Below are positions 1-4,887 of a stretch of 5,646 nt of DNA, piece after piece. The stretch covers positions 1 through 5,646 of the forward strand of contig WFVK01000129.1 in the NCBI GenBank assembly GCA_015491705.1, written 5' to 3'. Origin of the DNA: Nitrospirota bacterium (GTDB taxonomy: Bacteria; Nitrospirota; Thermodesulfovibrionia; UBA6902). Positions within the stretch are counted from its first letter, which is position 1, and each line of letters begins with the position of its first letter. The translations under genes and the position numbers were made by a program. The notes below the pieces were generated by a model. The model saw only the letters and a program-made list of their open reading frames with translations, did not search any database and was not told the DNA's origin.

Positions 1-168
1 CCTTAAGCTAAGGGGAGGCCGGGAGGGGTTACTTTATAATATGCCGTGCGGAATATTTCCTCAGGGAATCGCAGATAAAGCTTTTCCGCCGGGCTCTCCG
101 GCATGCGGGCGATGGTGTTATGCAACTGTAAGGTTGATGCAGGTAATGTCGAAAATTCAGGAAAAGTT
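1..168. other. Left-edge region, no certain gene
   Basis: No gene is supported here. Of the forward frames only the one starting at base 2 stays open, running about 56 codons from the window edge to a TGA at 170-172 that overlaps the Nudix ATG at 169 as ATGA. Its translation has rare-looking clusters (Trp-Cys-Tyr, many Gly/Arg/Pro), resembles nothing I know, and its third-position GC is not raised, so I do not call it. A perfect 5-bp hairpin (GCCGG 88-92 with CCGGC 98-102, 5-nt loop) has no T-run on either strand and so is not a terminator. The region may be an upstream leader or the tail of an unseen upstream gene. Confidence 0.4.
35..40 (+). promoter_or_regulatory. Possible -10 box for the Nudix/rescue-factor unit
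   Basis: The hexamer is a perfect TATAAT. However, the bases 16 to 18 positions upstream are G-rich and bear no resemblance to TTGACA, and there is no TGn extension. If used, transcription would begin near 47 and leave a leader of about 120 nt before the ATG at 169. A chance match is quite possible. Confidence 0.25.
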
Positions 169-570
169 ATGAAAACAACTCCAAGGAATCCGCTTCTGAC
201 GGTTGATATAATCATTGAGCTGGACGGGGGGATAGTCCTTGTCAGGAGGAAAAACCCTCCCCCGGGGTGGGCCATACCCGGAGGCTTTGTGGATTACGGG
301 GAATCTCTCGAAGATGCGGCCTGCCGCGAGGCCAAAGAGGAGACAGGCCTTGATATAAATCTCGTAAGGCAGTTTCACACTTACTCCGACCCCGGGCGGG
401 ATCCCAGGCACCATACCGTGTCCACCATCTTCATCGCCACTGCATCCGGCAAACCAAAGGCCGGAGACGATGCAAAGGAGGCGGGGATTTTTACTAAGGA
501 CAACCTTCCGGACGACATTGCCTTTGATCACAGGCAGATACTTGAGGATTATTTCACCGGCAGGTATTAA
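169..570 (+). CDS. Nudix hydrolase, ADP-ribose pyrophosphatase-like
   Basis: A 133-residue cytosolic Nudix enzyme that should hydrolyse a nucleoside diphosphate linked to another moiety, using Mg2+. The Nudix box is complete: G39, five residues, E45, seven residues, then REAKEETGL at 53-61, with catalytic E54, E57 and E58. The segment GWAIPGG (33-39) before it and [10 protein letters not shown] (73-82) after it, plus KAGDDAKEA (97-105), are typical of small archaeal/bacterial ADP-ribose pyrophosphatases, so ADP-ribose is the best substrate guess; specificity is inferred. I chose ATG 169 because AGGA at 159-162 lies 6 nt upstream and the family begins near there (residue 7 onward, NPLLTVD). 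The in-frame ATG at 103 would add 22 residues unlike the family and has no ribosome site. The release-factor-like gene follows after 3 bp, so the two are surely cotranscribed. Confidence 0.88.
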   Translation: MKTTPRNPLLTVDIIIELDGGIVLVRRKNPPPGWAIPGGFVDYGESLEDAACREAKEETGLDINLVRQFHTYSDPGRDPRHHTVSTIFIATASGKPKAGDDAKEAGIFTKDNLPDDIAFDHRQILEDYFTGRY

Positions 571-573
571 TTA

Positions 574-990
574 ATGTCTCCTGTAAGTCCGGCCAAGGAA
601 AAAGCGCTCAGAGAGAAACTCGAGGCACTCGGTATCTTTGAGAAGGATATCAGGGAGTCATTTATCCGCTCCAGGGGCAAAGGCGGGCAGAATGTCAACA
701 AGACATCCACCTGCGTTTATCTCAGGCATATCCCCACAGGCATCGAGGTGAAATGCCGGAAGGGACGCTCACAGGGGCTGAACCGCTATTATGCGAGGGT
801 GATACTGTGTTCAAAGATGGAACGCCTGATCAGGGGCAGAAAGAGCGAAGAGGAGCAGCGCATTGCAAAGATAAGGAGGCAGAAGCGCAGGCGGTCAAGG
901 AGGGCGAAGGAGAAGATGCTCGAAGAGAAGAGACTGCAGTCGATAAAAAAGACCGGCCGTTCATTTAAATATATCCCCGATGAGTATTAG
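574..990 (+). CDS. Small GGQ release-factor-like ribosome-rescue protein
   Basis: A 138-residue protein with the catalytic domain of class I peptide release factors but without their codon-recognition domains. The GGQ motif is at residues 37-39 inside RGKGGQNVNKTS, followed by the strand pair VYLRHIPTGIEVKC (48-61) and RSQGLNR (65-71) as in RF1/RF2. Residues 84-127 form a strongly basic, probably helical tail. This layout suggests peptidyl-tRNA hydrolysis on stalled ribosomes, the tail occupying the mRNA channel or rRNA. ArfB/YaeJ has an insertion between GGQ and the RSQ motif that is absent here; the uninterrupted HIPTGIEVKC strand and a start such as FEKDIRESF look more like mitochondrial MTRFR (C12orf65). 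This comparison is from memory. No clear AGGAGG precedes the ATG, which sits 3 bp after the Nudix stop, so translational coupling is likely. A symbol is withheld because arfB would probably be wrong. Confidence 0.85.
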   Translation: MSPVSPAKEKALREKLEALGIFEKDIRESFIRSRGKGGQNVNKTSTCVYLRHIPTGIEVKCRKGRSQGLNRYYARVILCSKMERLIRGRKSEEEQRIAKIRRQKRRRSRRAKEKMLEEKRLQSIKKTGRSFKYIPDEY

Positions 991-1019
991 CCCGCGGGTG
1001 CGGGGCTGCCGTTTTTTTT
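991..1019 (+). terminator. Candidate intrinsic terminator after the rescue-factor gene
   Basis: A 5-bp all-GC hairpin, CCCGC 991-995 with GCGGG 1000-1004 and a GGGT loop, begins directly after the stop codon. An uninterrupted run of eight T residues follows at 1012-1019. Seven bases (1005-1011) separate the stem from the T-run, which is longer than ideal. An alternative shorter stem (994-997 with 1006-1009, one G-U pair) sits closer to the T-run. Confidence 0.45.
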
Positions 1020-1046
1020 GCAATATGCACGGTTTCCTGATATATT
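1018..1046 (+). promoter_or_regulatory. Candidate sigma-70 promoter for dapL
   Basis: TTGCAA at 1018-1023 matches the -35 consensus at 4 of 6 bases. A 17-bp spacer leads to TATATT at 1041-1046, 5 of 6 against TATAAT, with TG one base before it (1038-1039), an extended -10. Transcription would start near 1053, leaving a leader of about 130 nt. The -35 overlaps the end of the upstream T-run, so terminator and promoter abut. Confidence 0.5.
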
Positions 1047-1059
1047 TATAGACCTTGAT

Positions 1060-1155
1060 GTTGCATGAACGGGCAGCGGAGTCCGCCGGAAGACCTGATA
1101 GGCTCTCCCGCCCCTCCGGCCGTGTTTCTGTGCCGCTGCAAGTCTGATGTGCAAC
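1060..1155 (+). promoter_or_regulatory. Structured RNA leader upstream of dapL, unknown class
   Basis: Three helices nest in one another: GTTGCATG 1060-1067 with TGTGCAAC 1148-1155 (8 bp, two G-U), GCAGCGG 1073-1079 with CCGCTGC 1133-1139 (7 bp), and GCCGGA 1085-1090 with TCCGGC 1115-1120 (6 bp). A 3-bp CCT/AGG hairpin (1094-1102) may lie inside. The structure begins just after the predicted transcription start and ends 18 nt before the Shine-Dalgarno. The segment CCTCC at 1113-1117 complements GGAGG of the dapL ribosome site (1174-1178) and partly overlaps the innermost helix, so an alternative fold could mask translation. I do not recognise a lysine, cobalamin or SAM riboswitch core. Regulation is inferred; the pairings are seen in the sequence. 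Confidence 0.4.
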
Positions 1156-1172
1156 CGCAACGACAATTGATC

Positions 1173-1186
1173 AGGAGGATGAATTG
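1173..1186 (+). promoter_or_regulatory. dapL ribosome site deciding a TTG start
   Basis: AGGAGG at 1173-1178 is a near-perfect Shine-Dalgarno. The ATG at 1179-1181 reads ATG AAT TGA, a dead end, and abuts the site too closely. The TTG at 1184-1186 opens the dapL frame at a 5-nt spacing. The overlapping abortive ATG could lower initiation. Confidence 0.75.
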
Positions 1187-2362
1187 AGCAGAAAAAAGAT
1201 TTCCATTGAACCCGCGGACAGGGTGAAGAACCTGCCGCCTTATCTGTTTGCAACCATCGACAGGATGAAGGAAAAAGCCGTGAGCAGAGGTGTCGATCTT
1301 ATTGACCTGAGCATAGGCGACCCTGACACGCCGACACCCCGCCACATTGTAGAGAGGATGAGAAAGGCGGTCAAAAACCCGCAGCACCATCAATACCCTT
1401 CCTATGCGGGTATGCCCTCCTTCAGGGCGGCGGCGGCGGACTGGTTCAGGAGAAGATTTAATGTCTCCCTGAACCCCAGGACAGAGATACTTTCCCTGAT
1501 CGGCTCAAAAGAGGGTATCGGCCACCTGCCGCTCGCCTTTATCAATCCGGGCGATATCGTGCTCGTGCCTTCTCCGGGATACCCTGTTTATCCTGTCGCC
1601 GCCCTGTTTGCCGGCGGGAAAAGCCATGCCATGCCCCTGCTGGAAGAGAACGGTTACCTGCCGGATTTAAAGGCAATCCCCGCGGGTGTTCTGAAAAAGG
1701 CAAAGATCATGTTTATAAATTATCCAAACAACCCCACCGCCGCCGTCGCCGGCAGGGCCTTTTACAGGGAGCTTGTTGAATTCGCCGCCCGCCACAATAT
1801 ACTTGTATGCCATGATGCGGCCTACTCGGAGATTTATTACGACGGCAGGAAACCCATGAGTTTTCTGCAGGTGCCGGGGGCCAAATCAGTGGGAATAGAA
1901 TTTCACTCTCTTTCAAAGACATATAACATGGCCGGATGGAGAATAGGTTTTGCCGCCGGCAACAGGGATGCAATAGCCGGCCTCGGCAGGATCAAGACCA
2001 ATCTTGACTCCGGTATTTTCCAGGCGATTCAGGAGGCGGGCATCGAGGCCCTGAAAACCGGTGATAAGGTTCTCGGAAAGATAAGAGACATGTACCAGGA
2101 GAGAAGGGACGTCCTGTATGAAGGATTAAGCGCCCTCGGTATGGAGGTTAAAAAGCCCGAGGCTACATTCTATCTTTGGGCAAAGGTTCCCCCCGGCTTT
2201 AATTCCACGGATTTTACGGTCCGCCTCCTCAATAAGGCAGGGGTTCTGACAACACCGGGCAACGGCTTTGGAGTGCCCGGCGAAGGTTATGTGAGATTCG
2301 CACTGACAGTGCCGGTCAAAAGGATGAAAGAGGCGGTGCACAGGATAGGAGAGGCACTTTAG
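1184..2362 (+). CDS. dapL: LL-diaminopimelate aminotransferase
   Basis: A 392-residue class I/II PLP aminotransferase, very likely DapL, which converts tetrahydrodipicolinate plus glutamate to LL-diaminopimelate in one step for lysine and peptidoglycan. Family marks are IEPADRVKNLPPYLFATID at 8-26, LSIGDPDTPTP at 42-52, YPSYAGMPSFR at 71-81, YPNNPTAA at 180-187, HDAAYSEI at 210-217 (PLP-contacting D211 and Y214), the Schiff-base lysine K245 in HSLSKTYNMAGWRIG, the DapL-typical DSGIFQAIQEAGIEAL at 275-290, and carboxylate-binding R371. Length is normal. The start is TTG at 1184: AGGAGG at 1173-1178 lies 5 nt before it, whereas the ATG at 1179 meets a stop after one codon and the next in-frame ATG would remove conserved residues. 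It has its own promoter and leader and converges on the response regulator with 32 bp between. The nearest alternative is another fold-type I aminotransferase such as AspC or AlaC. Confidence 0.88.
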   Translation: MSRKKISIEPADRVKNLPPYLFATIDRMKEKAVSRGVDLIDLSIGDPDTPTPRHIVERMRKAVKNPQHHQYPSYAGMPSFRAAAADWFRRRFNVSLNPRTEILSLIGSKEGIGHLPLAFINPGDIVLVPSPGYPVYPVAALFAGGKSHAMPLLEENGYLPDLKAIPAGVLKKAKIMFINYPNNPTAAVAGRAFYRELVEFAARHNILVCHDAAYSEIYYDGRKPMSFLQVPGAKSVGIEFHSLSKTYNMAGWRIGFAAGNRDAIAGLGRIKTNLDSGIFQAIQEAGIEALKTGDKVLGKIRDMYQERRDVLYEGLSALGMEVKKPEATFYLWAKVPPGFNSTDFTVRLLNKAGVLTTPGNGFGVPGEGYVRFALTVPVKRMKEAVHRIGEAL

Positions 2363-2394
2363 CCGGGGGAAGGACGGCCTGTTCCAGTATACGG

Positions 2395-3027
2395 TCAGTT
2401 CAGCAGCCGGTTCTGTATGGTGTAATGTGTAAGTTGCGCATTGTTTTTCATCCCCATCTTGCACAGGATGCGGCTGCGGTAGGTGCTGATGGTCTTGACA
2501 CTCAACGACAGTTCCGCGGCGATTTCTTTTGCTGTCTTTCCGGAGGCGATCATGCACATCACCTCAAACTCGCGGTCCGAGAGGGCCTCATGCAGCAGTC
2601 TCCCGGCGCCGTTTTCCATGTGACGGGCGAGGGTTTCGGCAAGTGAGGGGCTTATGTATTTCCTGCCGGCGCAGACTCTCCGCACGGCCTCAAGCAGTTC
2701 ATCAGGATTGCTTTCCTTTGTCAGATACCCGTATGCGCCGGCCTTTATCGCACGCACGGCATAGTGGTCTTCCCGGTGCATGCTCAGCATAAGGATTTTG
2801 AGGGAGGGCTTGTCGTTTTTCAGTTGTTTCAGTACATCCAGTCCGCTCCTGCCGGGCATGGAAATATCCAGCAGGATTATGTCGTAATCATTCTTCCAGG
2901 CCTTTTGCAGCGCCTCCACGCCTGTGGCGGCTTCATCAATGGCAGTGACATCCGGCATCTCGGACAGAATCTGCCTGAGCCCTTCCCTGACAAGCGCGTG
3001 GTCATCGGCTACGAGTATTCTTATCAC
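2395..3027 (-). CDS. NarL/FixJ-family two-component response regulator
   Basis: A 210-residue transcription factor. Residues 1-120 are a receiver: acidic pair D8/D9, phosphoacceptor D54 in LLDISMPG, S82 in place of the usual Thr/Ser switch residue, and K104 in YLTKES. Residues 148-210 are a LuxR-type helix-turn-helix beginning LSDREFEVM, with GKTAKEIAAELSLS at 163-176 and the recognition helix VKTISTYRSRILCKMG at 177-192. The architecture resembles UvrY/GacA and NarL regulators; its targets cannot be read from this window. The start is GTG (3025-3027), with GAAGGGA on the minus strand at 3035-3041, 7 nt upstream. No histidine kinase adjoins it, so it is an orphan here. It diverges from the GHKL ATPase gene and may act on the shared intergenic region, a guess by position only. 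Confidence 0.9.
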   Translation of the reverse strand: MIRILVADDHALVREGLRQILSEMPDVTAIDEAATGVEALQKAWKNDYDIILLDISMPGRSGLDVLKQLKNDKPSLKILMLSMHREDHYAVRAIKAGAYGYLTKESNPDELLEAVRRVCAGRKYISPSLAETLARHMENGAGRLLHEALSDREFEVMCMIASGKTAKEIAAELSLSVKTISTYRSRILCKMGMKNNAQLTHYTIQNRLLN

Positions 3028-3077
3028 CGGCTTTTCCCTTCAGTTCCTGAAATACAGGCGCTTTTCAGCCTCCTGAC

Positions 3078-3100
3078 AGGCCGGTATATGAGGCCTTTTT
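3078..3100 (+). terminator. Terminator-like palindrome in the divergent region
   Basis: AGGCC 3078-3082 pairs with GGCCT 3092-3096 around a 9-nt loop, and the plus strand continues as T residues to 3100. On the plus strand it resembles a short intrinsic terminator, though no plus-strand gene reads into it. On the minus strand it lies in the leader of the response regulator, 51 bases or more upstream of its start, and a competing pairing exists (GCCTC 3068-3072 with GAGGC 3090-3094). It may stop antisense transcription or shape that leader. Confidence 0.3.
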
Positions 3101-3179
3101 ATGCAACATCAGACATCGTGACTTTCGGATTCAGGAATGAATCAATGAATAAAGAATGCCCCCCCGCGTTCTTGCCTAA

Positions 3180-3209
3180 AATTTATCACTAACGACCCTC
3201 CCCCGTCAA
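3180..3209 (-). promoter_or_regulatory. Candidate promoter of the response regulator
   Basis: On the minus strand, TTGACG (3204-3209) matches the -35 consensus at 5 of 6. An 18-bp spacer leads to TAAATT (3180-3185), preceded by TGA, giving an extended -10. The start would be near 3173, about 145 nt ahead of the GTG codon. Confidence 0.45.
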
Positions 3210-3263
3210 GTCATGCATTACAAAATCCGCTGTTGAATGCTGAGTTCCGGCAGGGTGCCGCCC

Positions 3264-3292
3264 TTGCCTTCGGTTGATACTTCTGCTAAAAT
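3264..3292 (+). promoter_or_regulatory. Candidate promoter of the ATPase/receiver/NfnA run
   Basis: TTGCCT at 3264-3269 shares TTG with the -35 consensus. A 17-bp spacer leads to TAAAAT at 3287-3292 (5 of 6), with TG at 3284-3285 forming an extended -10. The start would be near 3299, giving an 80-nt leader. Confidence 0.45.
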
Positions 3293-3328
3293 GACATCAG
3301 CTTGATAACTGTAACTTATTGATTTATC

Positions 3329-3355
3329 GGCACATAAAGCATAATTTCCTGTGCC
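3329..3355 (+). promoter_or_regulatory. Hairpin in the leader of the GHKL ATPase gene
   Basis: GGCACA 3329-3334 pairs perfectly with TGTGCC 3350-3355 across a 15-nt AT-rich loop. It lies inside the predicted leader, 23 nt before the ATG. A TTTTT run follows at 3363-3367, eight bases after the stem, so weak attenuation is conceivable; the stem is short for a terminator. Confidence 0.25.
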
Positions 3356-3378
3356 CGTCGGATTTTTCACTGTTTCCT

Positions 3379-3930
3379 ATGGAAGATTTATCACTGCACA
3401 TTCTCGACATTGCGGAAAACTCGATAACAGCAGGCGCGGACAGGATAAAGATAAGGATAGTCGAGGATATAAAAAAGAATCTTCTCCTTATAGAGATATC
3501 CGACAACGGCAGGGGCATGGACAGGGAAATGCTGGAACATGCCAGCGACCCTTTTTATACCACAAGGACCACAAGACGCGTGGGCATGGGGATACCCCTG
3601 CTTGCGCAGGCCGCGAGGGAAAGCATGGGAGATATAGACATAAAGACCGAAAGTGGAAAGGGTACCACCGTCACCGCCACTTTCCGCTATGACCACATAG
3701 ACAGAAAACCCCTCGGGGATATTGCACAGACCATAATCGTCCTGATCGCCTCCAATCCGGATATTGACTTCATATTCGAACATGAGAAAAACGGCAGGAC
3801 GTATATCCTGGACACCTCTGAAATAAAAAAGGAACTGGACGGCGTGGCCGTAAATACACCTGAGGTAATAAAAATTATTAAAGACGATATAAGTACGTGG
3901 CTAAATAGTACAGGTAATATGATAGAATAA
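3379..3930 (+). CDS. Stand-alone GHKL ATPase with unknown C-terminal domain
   Basis: A 183-residue protein whose first 105 residues are a histidine-kinase-type ATP-binding domain: N-box HILDIAENSITAGA (7-20, N14 for Mg2+), G1 box DNGRGMD (42-48), a DPFYTT segment (57-62), G2 box RRVGMGIPLL (66-75), and GKGTTV (93-98). There is no dimerisation/histidine domain, sensor domain or membrane segment. Residues 110-183 form a second, hydrophobic-core segment (TIIVLIASNPDIDFIFEH at 118-135) that I do not recognise. It should bind ATP in the cytoplasm; it may act like an anti-sigma/SpoIIAB-type kinase or a phosphotransfer partner. ATG 3379 is chosen because family members begin MEDLSLHILDIAENS; an upstream TTG at 3319 would add 20 unlikely residues. 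No Shine-Dalgarno precedes 3379, which is odd here. The receiver/H-protein gene follows after 130 bp. Similar small ATPases occur beside NuoE/[FeFe]-hydrogenase genes in anaerobes (recalled). Confidence 0.82.
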   Translation: MEDLSLHILDIAENSITAGADRIKIRIVEDIKKNLLLIEISDNGRGMDREMLEHASDPFYTTRTTRRVGMGIPLLAQAARESMGDIDIKTESGKGTTVTATFRYDHIDRKPLGDIAQTIIVLIASNPDIDFIFEHEKNGRTYILDTSEIKKELDGVAVNTPEVIKIIKDDISTWLNSTGNMIE

Positions 3931-3984
3931 CGTTCAACATCAATACAAGAATTTAACATATAAATTTACATTTCTTATACCTGT

Positions 3985-4012
3985 GTTGCGTGTTACGAGT
4001 TCCGGGTTACGA
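3985..4012 (+). repeat. Four tandem degenerate heptamers, GTTnCGn
   Basis: Four consecutive 7-bp units read GTTGCGT, GTTACGA, GTTCCGG and GTTACGA. The second and fourth are identical, 14 bp apart. They sit in the gap between the ATPase and receiver genes, ending 48 bp before the latter. Possible roles are a repeated regulator site or a decayed intergenic minisatellite. Confidence 0.55.
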
Positions 4013-4046
4013 TTTATTGTGAAGACTCGCATTCCGCGGCCGGTTT

Positions 4047-4063
4047 AAAGGAGGGTGTATATG
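4047..4063 (+). promoter_or_regulatory. Strong ribosome site fixing the ATG at 4061
   Basis: AAAGGAGG at 4047-4054 lies 6 nt before ATG 4061. An in-frame GTG at 4055 directly abuts this site and cannot be served by it, so the protein starts at the ATG. Confidence 0.75.
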
Positions 4064-4828
4064 GAAAAAAAGGGGAAGATTTTAATACTTGACGATGACC
4101 CTGTTGTAACATTAAGCTGCAAGAGGATTCTCGGCGCTGAAGGCTACAGCATCTCGACCGTTGAGAAAGGAGAAGACGCCCTCAATAAACTGTCAAAAGA
4201 AGATTTTGATCTCCTGATTTCCGATATAAGGCTCCCCGATATAAGCGGAATGACCGTGCTCAAAGAGGCGCGGATAATCAAACCCGGCACCGATGTCGTC
4301 ATGATTACAGGCTATCCCACGCTTGAAGATGCAAAAGAATCGACAAGACTCGGAGCGGAGCAGTACCTCGAAAAACCATTTACACCCGAATTCATGATCA
4401 ATGTCGCAAAGAAGATATTCGACAAGAGGGGATGGATACTCAGGCAGGCCTTCATTGATGAGTTCAGAGACTCTGTGGTCTCCCTGAGGGACAAGGAAAA
4501 TCCCGTTATATTTTACAAGGAAGGCACCTGGGCAAGACCGGTGAAGGACGGATTATGGGAAATGGGCTGCGACCTCAGGTACTGGCTTCTGACAGGCAAC
4601 CTCATGTATGTTGAATTCATAAAGGGCATAGACAAACTCAAGGCCGGCCAGCCTTTTGCGAGAATCTACTCGAGCAGCGGACAGGGAAGCGACCTGCTTT
4701 CACCGATGAATGCGGAATTAAGGGAAATCAATACCAGGGCGAACGATGTTATGGCCGCTTTATTAAAGGAACATCTCTCGGAGGGCTGGTTGTTATGGCT
4801 GGCAAGGGTATTCCCTTTGGAGACGTGA
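4061..4828 (+). CDS. Receiver domain fused to lipoate-free H-protein-like domain
   Basis: A 255-residue two-domain protein. Residues 5-122 are a response-regulator receiver with acidic cluster D11-D13, phosphoacceptor D55 in ISDIRLPD, T83 in MITGYP and K105 in LEKPF, all key residues present. After a helical linker (123-147), residues 148-254 match the glycine-cleavage H-protein fold: YKEGTWARPVKDG (152-164) like the HEWAKVEGD start, then LMYVEF (181-186), LKAGQPFARIYS (193-204), SDLLSPMNAELREIN (210-224), and EGWLLWLARV (241-250) like the GWL end. Counting back from the conserved Ser-Pro, the lipoylated lysine position is Gly207, and no lysine occurs from 195 to 235. So it cannot carry lipoate and is not glycine-cleavage H protein. 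There is no DNA-binding domain; output is inferred to be protein contact. The ATPase gene precedes it, and the NfnA-like gene follows after 59 bp, likely in one operon. Confidence 0.85.
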   Translation: MEKKGKILILDDDPVVTLSCKRILGAEGYSISTVEKGEDALNKLSKEDFDLLISDIRLPDISGMTVLKEARIIKPGTDVVMITGYPTLEDAKESTRLGAEQYLEKPFTPEFMINVAKKIFDKRGWILRQAFIDEFRDSVVSLRDKENPVIFYKEGTWARPVKDGLWEMGCDLRYWLLTGNLMYVEFIKGIDKLKAGQPFARIYSSSGQGSDLLSPMNAELREINTRANDVMAALLKEHLSEGWLLWLARVFPLET

Positions 4829-4887
4829 GCCGGATAATAACCAATCCCTGACAGAATCAATAACAGACACAGCGGGGGGAGGGAATC

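Larger units (their letters stand above)
3028..3378. other. Divergent intergenic region, 351 bp
   Basis: No convincing gene is found in any frame. It holds one extended -10 promoter per strand, a terminator-like palindrome, a hairpin ahead of the ATPase gene, a C7 tract at 3159-3165, and short AATGAAT direct repeats near 3135-3150. I see no clear FNR, CRP or sigma-54 (GG-N10-GC with flanks) site. Confidence 0.6.

Noticed and set aside
3..103. Short minus-strand peptide frame ending at 3-5 (ATG at 101-103, about 33 codons)
   Set aside because: Its sequence looks moderately protein-like, but there is no ribosome site, the longer frame overlaps the Nudix gene, and third-position bias is absent.
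157..531. Minus-strand open frame of 124 codons opposite the Nudix gene
   Set aside because: It is an antisense shadow of a complete Nudix gene, with composition unlike a protein and no ribosome site.
1060..1155. Lysine or cobalamin riboswitch, or a tRNA-like gene, before dapL
   Set aside because: The pieces GTCCGCC and GGAAGACC recall a cobalamin element, but the order, B12 box and GCCACTG core are missing; the lysine-riboswitch core and tRNA cloverleaf landmarks are absent too.
1179..1181. ATG as dapL start
   Set aside because: It reads ATG AAT TGA and stops after two codons; the TTG at 1184 is in frame with the whole enzyme.
1046..1393. Minus-strand open frame across the dapL leader and 5' end
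   Set aside because: It overlaps conserved dapL coding sequence antisense and is rich in Arg, Cys and His without motifs.
2362..2394. Bidirectional terminator between the convergent dapL and regulator genes
   Set aside because: Only a 4-bp GCCG/CGGC stem is present, with no T-run on either strand.
2764..3192. Plus-strand open frame of 142 codons opposite the response regulator
   Set aside because: It is antisense to a clear receiver domain and shows no family resemblance.
3391..3783. Minus-strand open frame of 130 codons opposite the GHKL ATPase
   Set aside because: The plus strand carries intact N, G1 and G2 boxes; the antisense product has no recognisable features.
4061..4828. True glycine-cleavage H protein or lipoate carrier
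   Set aside because: The lysine for lipoylation is replaced by Gly207 and no nearby lysine could substitute.
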